Shown piece by piece: positions 47,377 through 56,393 of a stretch of 64,000 nucleotides of DNA. The translations under genes were made by a program, and so were the position numbers. The DNA is from JAEUHQ01 sp964538915. Lineage in GTDB: Bacteria; Planctomycetota; UBA1135; UBA2386. Below the pieces are notes generated by a model, which saw only the letters and a program-made list of their open reading frames with translations, did no database searches and had not been told where the DNA came from. Position 1 is the first letter of the stretch. Every line of letters starts with the position of its first letter. The stretch is from positions 1-64,000 of the forward strand of contig CAZIFB010000025.1 of assembly GCA_964538915.1 (NCBI GenBank), given 5' to 3'.

Positions 47377-48567
47377 ATGCTGACTGCTTTGCTCGCGTCG
47401 ATGTGTTGCGCAGCGCCACAGGGCCCGCAGTTCGCCGCGTCGACCCGCCTCGAGGCCGGCGGCGGGTACGTCAAGGTCGAAGCGCCGGGCTTCGCCGCTC
47501 CTGCCGTGCACGATGTCGACGGCGACGGTGTGCTCGACCTCGTCGTCGGACAGTTCCGCGACGGCAAGATCGCCGTCTACAAGGGCACCGGCAACGGCGC
47601 GTACGCCGCCCGCACCTGGCTGCAGGCGGAAGGCGCGGTTGCGGAGGTCCCCGGCGTCTGGTGATGCACCTCTTCCACTCCACAGTTCGTGGAGATCAAC
47701 GGTGACGGCCTGATCGACGTGCTCTCCGGCTCGTACTCGCGCCAGGACAAGGACATGGCGGGACTGTTCCAGGTCCTGTACGGCAGGAAGGGCGGTGGCT
47801 TCGGCAAGCCCGAGGTCCTGAAGGGCAGCGACGGCCAGCCGCTGATCCTGCCGAAGGAGGCTCGGGGCGACGACGACGGGGTCATCGACGTCATCTGCAC
47901 ACGACCGGCAGCGGTCGATCTCGACGGCGACGGCAAGCTCGACATCGTGGCCGGCAACTTCCGCGGCACGTTCGGATGGTTCCGCGGCGAAGGCGGCGGC
48001 AAGTTCGCGCCGAAGGCCGAGTGGTTGAGGGCGGGCCGCGGACCGATCGCCGTCGGCAGCCACGGCGATCCGTTCTTCGTCGACCACGACGGCGACGGCG
48101 ACCTCGATCTGTGGAGCGGCTCCGCGCAGGGCGGCGTCTTCCTGTTCGAGAACGTGGGCAGCAGGACGTCGCCGAAGTGGGCCAAGAAGGCGACGGTGGT
48201 TCCGGCGAAGGGACACACGCCGGTGAGGGTCGACGACGAGCCCGTGTTCGGCGACGTGCACTTGAAGGCGCCGCAGGGCGACACCCGCGTCTGGCTCGCC
48301 GACGTCGACGGCGACAAGAAGCTCGACCTGCTGGTCGGCGACACGGTGCGGCTCGTGCACGTCGGCAAGGGCCTCGACGAGGCCACGGCGCGCACGAAGT
48401 TGCTCGCGTGGCAGAAGAAGCAGAGGGCCTTCTTCGCGGAGAAGCAGCCCGAGGGCGGGTCGGCGATGCAGGAGTGGCGAGAGAAGTACGAAGCCCTCGA
48501 GAAGGAGCGCGAGGCGTTCGCGCCCGAAGAGTCCACCGGCTTCGTCTGGTTCTACAAGGGCAAGTGA
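47377..48567 (+). CDS. FG-GAP/VCBS repeat secreted protein with an in-frame TGA (candidate selenocysteine)
   Basis: Open from ATG 47377 to 48567 in one frame except for TGA at 47662-47664. AGGAG lies about 11 nt before the ATG. A signal peptide (LTALLASMCCAA) is followed by FG-GAP/VCBS calcium-loop repeats: VHDVDGDGVLDLVVGQF before the TGA and VEINGDGLIDVLSGSY, VDLDGDGKLDIVAGNF, VDHDGDGDLDLWSGSA, ADVDGDKKLDLLVGD after it. Reading through gives 396 aa, residue 96 being the TGA, in the context VPGVW-[TGA]-C-TSSTPQFV. No frameshift is needed. The last ~60 residues are charged and helical. Read-through as selenocysteine, a nonsense mutation and a sequencing error are all possible; a hairpin just downstream favours the first. 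The protein is presumably periplasmic or surface-located, its role unknown. Confidence 0.75.
47662..47694 (+). other. In-frame TGA and downstream hairpin (candidate bacterial SECIS)
   Basis: TGA is at 47662-47664. Thirteen nt later CTCCAC (47678-47683) pairs perfectly with GTGGAG (47689-47694) around the 5-nt loop AGTTC. The loop begins 20 nt after the last base of TGA and has G at its second position. Published descriptions of bacterial SECIS elements, as I know them, ask for a loop 16-37 nt after the UGA and a G in the first two loop positions. The stem contains ACT and CCA codons, and TCT lies just upstream; these look uncommon in this GC-rich coding sequence. That hints at selection for pairing. 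Confidence 0.45.
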
Positions 48568-48572
48568 TGGCA

Positions 48573-48602
48573 CGACCCGGGCGCACGCCGCGCGCCGGGT
48601 CG
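48573..48602. terminator. Candidate bidirectional terminator hairpin
   Basis: CGACCCGG (48573-48580) and CCGGGTCG (48595-48602) form an 8-bp stem. The 14-nt GC-rich loop could pair further. It lies between the ends of the FG-GAP gene (plus) and the DUF4394 gene (minus), which converge across 80 nt. The plus-strand sequence after it is pyrimidine-rich, but there is no proper T-tract. Confidence 0.45.
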
Positions 48603-48647
48603 CTTCTCACTTTCCTGCTCGGGTCACCGCACGGATCACTGCACGAG

Positions 48648-50582
48648 TCACTGCACGGTGACGCGCAGGCCGGCCGAGGTCGAGAGACCGATCGGCCCAC
48701 ACGCGTCGGCAGCGACCCACTGGAGGAACAGGTCGAGGCCGAACCACGCGCCCTGGAGAGGCATCGTCACCGCCGCAGCGCCCGCCGCGTCCGTCATGCG
48801 CGGCGCCGCCACGACGACCGTCGAGACGTCGAGCCATACGGCGATGCCCGAGACGTCGATCGGGGACGCGAGCCGGTTCACCGCGAGGACGAAGAAGCCG
48901 GGCGCGTTCGCGGGTCCGCGCGACGTGGTGACGGAGAACAGCGAGCTGCCTGCGAACGGAGTGCCCGCCGCGCCGAGCAACGTCGGCCCGTTGCAGCCCG
49001 GCGTCGCCGCGCCGAACGCGCTCACTCCCGCGGCCGGCCGAACGGCGAGGCCGCGCACGCCCGTGCCCAGCGCGAGGCCGAGGTCGGCCAGCGGCGTGAG
49101 CGCTCCGGTGCCGACGTCGACGCGGTAGAGCCGGGTCGAGCCGCCGGCCGCCTGCAGTGCGGCGAACGCGGTGCCGTCGGTGCCGAAGTCGAAGCCGGCT
49201 GCGTCGGCCACGTCGAACGGCAGCGGCGCGATGGTGTTGAGGGTGCCGTTGTTCGGCGGGATCTGCGTGGCGAGCACGTCGCGGTCCGTGTCGAGCACCC
49301 AGAGCGTCGTCGAGGTCGCACCCGGCAGCGAGTTCGTGTAGGCCGCCGCGGTGACGCCGGGGCTCGTGCCGAAACCGGGGTCACCCGCGGCGTAGGCGAG
49401 CGTGCCGTCGATCGCGACGATCGCCCCGGTGTCCGGGTGGGCGCGGAGGTTCTGGGCCGCGTCGCTGACGATGCGGATCCGGTCGACGGTCGGGTTGAAG
49501 TCGAACCCGAAACGTGTTCCGGCGAGTGCCGGCGTGAACGCGATCGTCCCGACGGGCGACGCGACGCCGCTCGTCGTGTCGATCGTGTAGAGGCGGCTCG
49601 TGGAGCCGAGGCCGTAGAGCTGGCCCGTCGCCGGACGGAAGTCGATGCCGAGGATCGATTCGCCGGCGGCGAGGCCGGTGATCGACGCGATCGCCGGTGC
49701 GGCCCACGGCGTCGTGGCGTCGAAGCGTGCGATGCGCCCGTCCGCGGCCAGCGCGACGATCTCGACGTCGGGCCGCTGCGGCGCGGCGGCGAGGCCGCGG
49801 ATGCGCGTGCCGGGGTTGGCGTTGGGGATCGCTCCGGCGAACGTCGTCGCTCCGGTCGCGAGGTCGATCGCGAACAGCTGCGAGTTGCCGTTCGCGGCGC
49901 CAGCGGTGTTGAGCACGGCCCACGCGGCGCCGTTCGGGGTGATGTCGAACCCGGCGACCGACGTGACGTCGCGCCCGAGGCTGCCGACCGTGTTCAGCGT
50001 GCCGCTGTTCGGCGGGATCTGCGTGACGAGCACGTCGAGGCCGGCGTCGATGCCGTACAGGATCGTGTTGGTCGCGCCGGCGAAGCTGTTCGTGTACGCA
50101 CTCGCCGCGACGAGGGCCGTGGCGCCGACGTTCGCGTCGCCGGGGGCGAACTGCAGCGAGCCGTCGGTCGCGGCGACCGCGCCCGTGTCGGGGTGAAGGC
50201 GCAGGTTCTGGCCGGAGTCGCCGACCACGCGGATGCGGTCGACGGTGGGGTTGAAGTCGAAGCCGAACTCGCTGCCGGCGAGGGGCGGCGCGAACCCGGC
50301 GCCGACCGCGGTCGCCGCGCCGTTCGCCGGATCGATCACGTAGAGGCGGCTCGACGACCCGAGGCCGTAGAGCTGCCCCGTCGCGGGTCGGAAGTCGATC
50401 CCGAGGACCGATTCGCCTGCCTGCAGGCCGGTGATCGGCACAGCCGGTCCGAACTGCAGCGGCGAGCCGGTGCGCACCGGCAGGATGCGGTTGTCCGTCG
50501 TGAGGGCCACGAGGTTCTGGGCGACGACGGGTGCGGCGAAGAGGGGCAGGAGCAGCGCGGTCTTGCGGAAGGGGTGCGGCAT
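48648..50582 (-). CDS. Secreted protein with two tandem DUF4394 domains
   Basis: 644 aa from ATG 50582 with a signal peptide (KTALLLPLFAAPVVAQN). Two long repeats of about 252 residues are nearly superimposable: GLQAGESVLGIDFRPATGQL versus GLAAGESILGIDFRPATGQL, FGFDFNPTVDRIRVV versus FGFDFNPTVDRIRIV, and VTQIPPNSGTLNTVG versus ATQIPPNNGTLNTIA. Each is a DUF4394 domain, probably a propeller-like fold. The last ~120 residues (from about 522, ATPGCNGPTLLGAAGTPFAG) form a different module, similar to the C-terminus of the ELWxxDGT protein. It is probably exported to the surface; function unknown. Confidence 0.88.
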   Translation of the reverse strand: MPHPFRKTALLLPLFAAPVVAQNLVALTTDNRILPVRTGSPLQFGPAVPITGLQAGESVLGIDFRPATGQLYGLGSSSRLYVIDPANGAATAVGAGFAPPLAGSEFGFDFNPTVDRIRVVGDSGQNLRLHPDTGAVAATDGSLQFAPGDANVGATALVAASAYTNSFAGATNTILYGIDAGLDVLVTQIPPNSGTLNTVGSLGRDVTSVAGFDITPNGAAWAVLNTAGAANGNSQLFAIDLATGATTFAGAIPNANPGTRIRGLAAAPQRPDVEIVALAADGRIARFDATTPWAAPAIASITGLAAGESILGIDFRPATGQLYGLGSTSRLYTIDTTSGVASPVGTIAFTPALAGTRFGFDFNPTVDRIRIVSDAAQNLRAHPDTGAIVAIDGTLAYAAGDPGFGTSPGVTAAAYTNSLPGATSTTLWVLDTDRDVLATQIPPNNGTLNTIAPLPFDVADAAGFDFGTDGTAFAALQAAGGSTRLYRVDVGTGALTPLADLGLALGTGVRGLAVRPAAGVSAFGAATPGCNGPTLLGAAGTPFAGSSLFSVTTSRGPANAPGFFVLAVNRLASPIDVSGIAVWLDVSTVVVAAPRMTDAAGAAAVTMPLQGAWFGLDLFLQWVAADACGPIGLSTSAGLRVTVQ

Positions 50583-50688
50583 GGTTCTCCGTGGGTTTGG
50601 GAACCGTGCACAGGTGCGGCGCCGCCGCCGCATGTCAGTCGGCCGGACGATTCGTTCGCGCATCGCTCTGGCGCCGAGCCGTTCTGCG

Positions 50689-52491
50689 TCAACGCGACAG
50701 ATGCCAGAACAACGGCAACGTGAGCGTCGTCACGAGCCACGTGAGCACGGCGAAGGGCACTCCGAGCACGACGTAGTCGCGGAAGCGGTAGTGGCCGGGA
50801 CCCATCACCAGCAGCGTCGACTCGTGGGCGACCGGCGTCACGAACCCGGCGGACACGCAGATCGCCACACCGACCAGGAACGGAGCCGGGTCGCAGCCGG
50901 CGGCGCGTGCGACCTCGAACGCGATCGGGGCGAACAACACGGCGACGGCCGCGTTCTCGATCACCTGCGTCATCAGCGCGGCCGCCGCCAGCACGATCGC
51001 GAGCAGCACCCACGGAGAGGCTCCGGCGAAGGAGCCGACGATGCCGTCGGCCACCGCCGCGGCGGTGCCCGTCGTCTGCAGCGCCTCGCCGAACGGGATC
51101 ATCGCCCCGACGACGACGAGGGCCTGCAGGTCGAGCGACTCGTACGCCGTGCTCATCCCGACGCAGCCGGCGAGCACCGCGATCATCGCGGCGGCCGGGA
51201 TCGCCACGGTCGGCGGCAGGAGGCCGGTGGCGCTCGCGGTCACCATCGCGGCCATCAGCGCCAGCACGAACACGGCCTGCCCGCGCCGCGCGCCCGGCAG
51301 CGGCTTCGACTCGAGCAGCAGCAGGTTCTCGTTGAATCGCAGTCGCTGGATCTCGGTCTCGTGGCCGACGAGCAGCAGCGAGTCGCCGGCCTTCAGCGGC
51401 ACCGCGACAGGCCGTTCGCGGATCGAGCGACCCGCGCGGCTGATCGCCAGCGGGCTCACGCCGTAGCGGCGATGGAAGTCGAGGTCGCGCAGGCTCCGGT
51501 GCAGCAGGTCGCTGTCGGGCGGCAGGATCGCCTCGACCATGCGCAGGTCGGCGGAGCGCAGCGTCTTGTCGTCGATGCGCAGTTCCTCCTTCGGACGCAG
51601 TCCCTTGCCGAGCGCCTCGGTGATCGCCGGGATGCGACCCTGGATCACCAGCACGTCGTTGGCCTGGATGCGCAGCCAGCTGCTGGGGGGCAGGAACTCC
51701 TCGCCGCGGATCACCTGCAGCACCGTGACGTCGCTGCCGACAGCGGCGACCTCCGCCAGCGTCTTGCCGACGAACGCGGAGTCCGGTTCGGCCAACGTCT
51801 CGGTGAGGAACTCGGCGACTTCGTAGCGGCTCTCGAGCGTCTCGTTCGCCGCGGCGGCGGGCAGGAAGCGGCGTCCGACGAGCATGAACCACAGGACACA
51901 GGCTGCGAACACGCACAGCGCGATCGGAGTGAACGCGAAGAAGCCGAGCCCATCGCCGGTGCGTTCGCGCAGGTAGTCGGACAGGATCACGTTGCTGCGC
52001 GTGCCGATCAGCGTCCACTGCCCGCCGAGCAGCGAGCCGAACGCGAGCAGCATCAGGACGCGCGACGGCGAATAGCCGCGTTCGCGGCAGATCGCCATCA
52101 CCGGCGGCATCCACACGAGCACGGTGGTGGTGTCGTTCACGACCGCGCTGAACGCCGTGACGAGTGCGAGCACCGTGAGCTGGAAGCGCGCTTCCGAGCC
52201 GGCGCCGGCAGCGAGCACGCGTCCGCCGAGCAGTTGCGCAGCGCCCGTTCGCACCATCGCCGCGGACAGCACGAACATCGACGCGACCATCACGAGGGCG
52301 GGGCTGCCGAAGCCGTGGAAGGCGCGGACCGGTTCGAGGACTCCGACGAGTCCGTCCGGAGTGCTGCGCCACGGCACGACGAGCGAGAGCATGACGAGCA
52401 GCGCCGTCACGTCGGGCCGCAGGCGCTGCAGCCAGAACGACACGAGAGCCGCCGCCAGGACCGCGGCTAGGTAGATCGATTCGGCGGTCAT
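50689..52491 (-). CDS. SLC13 (DASS)-family transporter with two RCK_C domains
   Basis: 600 aa from ATG 52491. Membrane halves lie at about 1-185 and 400-600, with ALVTAFSAVVNDTTTVLVWM and LGGQWTLIGTRSNVILSDYL in the first half. The second half has AAALMTQVIENAAVAVLFAP and a later VTPVAHESTLLVMGPGHY. These match the paired SNT-like substrate/sodium sites of the DASS/ArsB superfamily. Between them are two TrkA_C/RCK_C domains (AFVGKTLAEVAAVGSDVTVL, then LLHRSLRDLDFHRRYGVSPL). Proteins of this layout take up sulfate or dicarboxylates, with the RCK_C domains probably regulatory. The substrate cannot be read here. It is on the same strand as the VWA gene, 41 nt downstream. Confidence 0.9.
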   Translation of the reverse strand: MTAESIYLAAVLAAALVSFWLQRLRPDVTALLVMLSLVVPWRSTPDGLVGVLEPVRAFHGFGSPALVMVASMFVLSAAMVRTGAAQLLGGRVLAAGAGSEARFQLTVLALVTAFSAVVNDTTTVLVWMPPVMAICRERGYSPSRVLMLLAFGSLLGGQWTLIGTRSNVILSDYLRERTGDGLGFFAFTPIALCVFAACVLWFMLVGRRFLPAAAANETLESRYEVAEFLTETLAEPDSAFVGKTLAEVAAVGSDVTVLQVIRGEEFLPPSSWLRIQANDVLVIQGRIPAITEALGKGLRPKEELRIDDKTLRSADLRMVEAILPPDSDLLHRSLRDLDFHRRYGVSPLAISRAGRSIRERPVAVPLKAGDSLLLVGHETEIQRLRFNENLLLLESKPLPGARRGQAVFVLALMAAMVTASATGLLPPTVAIPAAAMIAVLAGCVGMSTAYESLDLQALVVVGAMIPFGEALQTTGTAAAVADGIVGSFAGASPWVLLAIVLAAAALMTQVIENAAVAVLFAPIAFEVARAAGCDPAPFLVGVAICVSAGFVTPVAHESTLLVMGPGHYRFRDYVVLGVPFAVLTWLVTTLTLPLFWHLSR

Positions 52492-52532
52492 CGCACGGCG
52501 GTCACCGTAACCCCTGGCCGCGGCCCGACGAG

Positions 52533-53939
52533 CTACTTGATGAAGTCCGCGTCCTTGTATTCGAAGAAGATGCGCACGAAGTCGCGCATCTCGCGGGCGA
52601 AGCGGTCGCCGAAGGACAGGACCAGGATGTGCTCGACGATCCGCCGCGTGGCACTCGCCGCGATCGATCGCGCGGCGTCCTTCTGCTCCTCCTTCTCCTT
52701 CGCACGGTCCTTCGGCTTCTCCTGGGGCTTCTCGTCCGTGAACGTGAACTGCACCTCGGCGAACGTGCCGCCGCCCGCTTCGGCGATCTTCGCGAAGTCG
52801 TCGCGCATGCGGCGCTGGGAATCGACGAACTCGCGATAGCCGCGCTGTTCGCGCAGCTTGCCCTGCAGTTCCAGGAACACGCCGATGCAGGACGTGAGGA
52901 TCGGCGTGGCTTTCGGTGCCACTTGCTGACCGGTGGTCGGCTTGTCGCCGGTCTGGCTGCCGTGCTCGCGGGCGCTGCGCACGAGGGCGATCGCCTTGTC
53001 CGTTTCGGCGGCGTGCGGCGGCGCGTCGCCGATGAGCACGACCAGCTTGTTGGCCTCGGGCTGCCAGTTCATCTTCTCGTCGAGCGTGATCGTCAGTCCG
53101 CCGAGCACCGCCTCCGGAAGATCGCCGCCGCCGTTCGCGCGCAGACCCGCGAGCTCCTTGCGCGCCTGCCGGATGTTCTTCGTGAAGGGCTGCACGACCT
53201 TGGCGCCGGCCTTCCCGAGGTCCGTGTAGTCCTTGTACTGGACGATCGCGAGGCGCATCTTCGGGGAGATGCCGTCGAGGATGTCGACCATCTCCGCGAG
53301 CGCTTCGCCGAGCGCGTCGATCGTCGCCTGCATGCTGCCGGTCGAGTCGATGCAGATCGCGATGTCCAGGCCGGACTGGTAGAGGTCGAACGCACGTTGC
53401 GCGGTGGCACTCGTGCCGCTCCCGCCCTGGGCCTCCGGCGGCGTGCGCGCGGTCCACGGGGCGGGTGCGTACGTCGCCTTCGCGGCGTTCCACCACGACG
53501 ACCACGCGGTGCGGTCCTTGGCGTCCGCGGTCGGAACGAGGGCCTTCAGCGCGGCGAGTACACGTTCGCGGAGGTGCGGGTTCGCGCGGACGGACTGACG
53601 CACGACGAGTTCGTCGATCAGTTCCGTCGTCGCGACGGCAGGCAGCAGCGCCGGGTCCGCGCGCAGCAGCGCCTCGACGCCGAACGCGGTGAGCCGCGGG
53701 TCCTTGTCGCGCAAGGCCTGCACGATCATCGTGCTGCCCGACGGGTGCCACCACGTGTCGAGCGAGAGCAGCAGCACGACCTTCTGCATCCAGTGCTCGG
53801 CCGTCGTGTAGCGGGCGCACAGCGCTTCGGTGGCGGCTTGCCCGAGCGGGGTGGACGCGGGCGGGGCCTGGGCGAGGGCCGAGGGAACGAACGCGGACGC
53901 CGCGAGCAGCAGGGCGCGGGCGGTGGTGGAGAGGCGCAT
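52533..53939 (-). CDS. Secreted VWA-domain protein with N-terminal helical repeats
   Basis: 468 aa from ATG 53939 with a signal peptide (ALLLAASAFVPSALA). Residues 35-140 are HEAT-like helices, followed by WSSWWNAAKATY and a linker. The von Willebrand A domain starts near 190 with MIDAS motif DSTGS (Asp198-Ser202), later KLVVLIGDAPPH. A charged coiled segment (EKPQEKPKDRAKEKEEQK) precedes a helical C-terminus. The order HEAT, WxxWW, VWA is the same as in the gene at 56394, suggesting paralogy. Metal-dependent adhesion or complex assembly is the usual role of VWA domains; the partner is unknown. Confidence 0.82.
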   Translation of the reverse strand: MRLSTTARALLLAASAFVPSALAQAPPASTPLGQAATEALCARYTTAEHWMQKVVLLLSLDTWWHPSGSTMIVQALRDKDPRLTAFGVEALLRADPALLPAVATTELIDELVVRQSVRANPHLRERVLAALKALVPTADAKDRTAWSSWWNAAKATYAPAPWTARTPPEAQGGSGTSATAQRAFDLYQSGLDIAICIDSTGSMQATIDALGEALAEMVDILDGISPKMRLAIVQYKDYTDLGKAGAKVVQPFTKNIRQARKELAGLRANGGGDLPEAVLGGLTITLDEKMNWQPEANKLVVLIGDAPPHAAETDKAIALVRSAREHGSQTGDKPTTGQQVAPKATPILTSCIGVFLELQGKLREQRGYREFVDSQRRMRDDFAKIAEAGGGTFAEVQFTFTDEKPQEKPKDRAKEKEEQKDAARSIAASATRRIVEHILVLSFGDRFAREMRDFVRIFFEYKDADFIK

Positions 53940-54224
53940 CGGGAGGGCCGGAGCATAGTGGTGTCCGGTGCTTTGCCCGGATCCGTTTCGTGCGCCGGCG
54001 GCCCCGTGGCAGCGACGCCGCGTCGCGCCGAACGCCGCGCGGGGCGCACACGCCGGCGGCCGGTGGCAGTCCCACGTCTTCCGCTGCGCCGGTACTCCAG
54101 CACGTCTCGATCGGAGCGCGCCACATCCGCTCGCGGTTGGCTGCGTGAAGTTTCTCATGCCCCACTTCCCGCGCGCGCGCTCGCGGCCATCATGTCCAGT
54201 CTCCCTGACTGAAAAGGACACTCC

Positions 54225-55910
54225 ATGTCTCGTCACTCCGTGTTGTGCGCGGCGCTCGTCGGAGCCCCGCTTCTCGCGCAAGGTCCCTACTCGCTGACCG
54301 TGCTCCATGTGAACCAGCCTGGGCACCCGACGAACGTCGTGCCCGGTCTCGGCCTCCCCTTCAATCCGGGTGGCACCGGCACCTCGGCGTTCGAGCGCCC
54401 GACGTTCAGCGCCGACGGCGCGCACTTTGCGATCAACGTCCTGGCCGACACCGCAACGACCGCCGACGACGACGTGCTGCTGCTCGATGGCGCAGTGCTG
54501 TTGCGTGAAGGTTCGCCGACGCCTTGGGCCGGCGGCTTCAACATCGGAACGATCAACGCGGAGTTCGGCCTCAACAACGCGGGCAACATCCTGCTCGGCC
54601 ACAACTCGTCGGCTACGACGAACGACGACTACGTGCTGCTCTATCAGGCCGGCACTTGGTCGATCCTGGCGCAGGAAGCGGGCCTGGTCAGTTCGTTCGT
54701 TCCCGGTCTCTTCGGTGACGGCGGGAACACCGCGACCTGGGACGACACGATGGACTGTGTGCAGCTGACGAACGCCGACCTGCCGGTGTGGCGCGCCATC
54801 GGTATCGACGCGCTCGCGACGACGCCGACGACGGCGAACGACGCGGTGATCGTCATCGGCAACACGGCGATCCAGAAGGGCGTCACGGTGCCCGCAGGCC
54901 AGGCGGGCGGCGGCACGCTCGCGTGGGAGCTGTTCGATCCGACCGGCGTGAACGTGTCCGCCGACGGTTCGCTCACGCTCGTGCAGGGCGACCTCACCGG
55001 CACGACCAACGACGACATCCTCACCCTGAACGGCGCCGTCGTCGTGCAGGAAGGCACGGTCCTCCCCGGCTTCGCGACCGGCGTCACGCTCGTCAACGAG
55101 GCGTGGATCGACCACGCGAACAACTGGTACGCCCGCGGCAGCAACCTCACGACGGGCTTCGACTGGTACATGCGCAACGGCGTGATCTTCGCCCGCATGG
55201 ACGACAGCGAGACGATCATGCCCGGGACGACCGAGCGCTGGGACGACGCCTCGTTCGGCGAGTGCTTCTTCGCCGTCGATGGCAACAGCCTCGGCCAGGT
55301 CGTGTTCGGCGGAGTGACGAACAATCCCAGCACCAGCAACGGCGTCATCCTGTTCGACGACGGCGTCGGCAACCGCTACGTCGTCGTGCGCGAAGGAGAC
55401 CCGGTCGACCTCAACGGCAACGGCATCGACGACGACGACCGCTACTACAACACGTTCGGCGACGACGACCTCCGCCTCTTCGACGACGGCACGATCGTGT
55501 TCACCGCGACGCTGAAGAACAGCGCCGGCACCGCGGTCGACCAGGGTCTGTTCAAGCTGGTTCCGCGCACGGCGTCGTGCACGTTCCGCAACGGCACCGG
55601 CATCAACCCGGTCGCGTGCACCTGCCTGAACCTGCCGATCGTCGGCAACGTCTGGAACGTCGACGTGTCGTTCGGACCGCAGACGCTCGTCACCGGCCTG
55701 CTGGCCGACTTCCAGGCGATCCCGCCGTTCCCGATCTTCGGCGGCGAACTGTTGATCGCGCCGGCTCCGTTCTTCATCCCCACGGCGCTCAACGTCCCGT
55801 TCGGCTGGCAGGGCCTGCAGTTCTCGGTGCAGGGCCTCCGCATCGACGTGGTCGGACCCGACCTCGTCATCGTGCTGACGAACGCGCAGGACGTGTTCGT
55901 CGGGCACTGA
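54225..55910 (+). CDS. Secreted repeat protein, propeller-like, unknown function
   Basis: 561 aa from ATG 54225, with GGAC shortly upstream and a signal peptide (VLCAALVGAPLLAQG). The body repeats a strand motif ending in '..V..EG...PG': GAVLLREGSPTP, TAIQKGVTVPAG, GAVVVQEGTVLPG, VIFARMDDSETIMPG, RYVVVREGDPVD. Each is preceded by 'TT..DD.ll.dG' or similar. That points to a blade-type beta fold. LNGNGIDDDDRYYN resembles a calcium-binding loop. The last ~110 residues (from CTCLNLPIVGNVWNVDVSFG) look like the Cys-containing C-terminal sandwich modules seen in other secreted proteins here. I know no named function. The 285-nt spacer upstream shows no clear promoter. Confidence 0.78.
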   Translation: MSRHSVLCAALVGAPLLAQGPYSLTVLHVNQPGHPTNVVPGLGLPFNPGGTGTSAFERPTFSADGAHFAINVLADTATTADDDVLLLDGAVLLREGSPTPWAGGFNIGTINAEFGLNNAGNILLGHNSSATTNDDYVLLYQAGTWSILAQEAGLVSSFVPGLFGDGGNTATWDDTMDCVQLTNADLPVWRAIGIDALATTPTTANDAVIVIGNTAIQKGVTVPAGQAGGGTLAWELFDPTGVNVSADGSLTLVQGDLTGTTNDDILTLNGAVVVQEGTVLPGFATGVTLVNEAWIDHANNWYARGSNLTTGFDWYMRNGVIFARMDDSETIMPGTTERWDDASFGECFFAVDGNSLGQVVFGGVTNNPSTSNGVILFDDGVGNRYVVVREGDPVDLNGNGIDDDDRYYNTFGDDDLRLFDDGTIVFTATLKNSAGTAVDQGLFKLVPRTASCTFRNGTGINPVACTCLNLPIVGNVWNVDVSFGPQTLVTGLLADFQAIPPFPIFGGELLIAPAPFFIPTALNVPFGWQGLQFSVQGLRIDVVGPDLVIVLTNAQDVFVGH

Positions 55911-56254
55911 CCTACGCCGCCCTGCGGGCGGCGTCGCTCAGGCGTTTCTCGGAGCCGTCGCAACGCGGGGCAACGCTTCGGGCGATCCGAGGCATCCGGC
56001 CCCGCTGCGCCGGCTGGGCCCGCAACGCCGCCTTGGGGCGGCGTCGCTCAGGCGTTTCTCGGAGCCGTCGCAACGCGGGGCAACGCTTCGNNNNNNNNNN
56101 NNNNNNNNNNNNNNNNNNNNNNNNNNNNNNNNNNNNNNNNNNNNNNNNNNNNNNNNNNNNNNNNNNNNNNNNNNNNNNNNNNNNNNNNNNGGTGATCCGA
56201 GGCATCCGGCCCCGCTGCGCCGGGCGGGCCCGCAACGCCGCCCTGGGGCGGCGT
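55911..56254. repeat. Tandem ~110-bp repeat interrupted by a scaffold gap
   Basis: GCGTCGCTCAGGCGTTTCTC begins at 55931 and again at 56041, and the following 40 nt are identical, giving a period of 110-111 bp. After the gap, the part from GATCCGAGGCATCCGG (56194) matches the unit at 55984 with a few changes. Each unit carries a GC hairpin with variable loop: 55914-55934, 56025-56044 and 56235-56254 (ACGCCGCC / GGCGGCGT arms, loops CTGCG, TTGG, CTGG). I see no coding signal. The unit may be a structured intergenic repeat or an oversized terminator array. Copy number cannot be known from this assembly. Confidence 0.8.
56091..56190. other. Assembly gap (100 N)
   Basis: Exactly 100 N between two partial copies of the ~110-bp repeat. 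A round 100 is the usual convention for a scaffold gap of unknown length, so the true distance is unknown. The remaining stretch to the next gene (56255-56393) shows only a GAGGTGG Shine-Dalgarno-like sequence just before the GTG start. Confidence 0.95.
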
Positions 56255-56393
56255 GATGCGGACCGTCCATTGTCGCCCGGATCCGATCCGCGCTGCCTTG
56301 ACGGGCTTTCGCGCTCCATCGAACATCGCCTGCGCACCGGGCCGCGTCGGCGCGGAGCGATCGGACGAGCAAGGACAACGTCGAGGTGGAACC

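Noticed and set aside
47689..48567. Independent gene starting at GTG 47689 after the TGA
   Set aside because: The FG-GAP repeats are in phase with the upstream part, and there is no signal peptide or Shine-Dalgarno at this start. A single interrupted or read-through gene explains it better.
53940..54224. Promoter for the 54225 gene
   Set aside because: Scanning the 285-nt spacer shows no convincing -10/-35 pair; only a GGAC near the start codon.
55911..56254. CRISPR array
   Set aside because: The units are tandem and about 110 bp with no unique spacers of regular length, and no cas genes are present.
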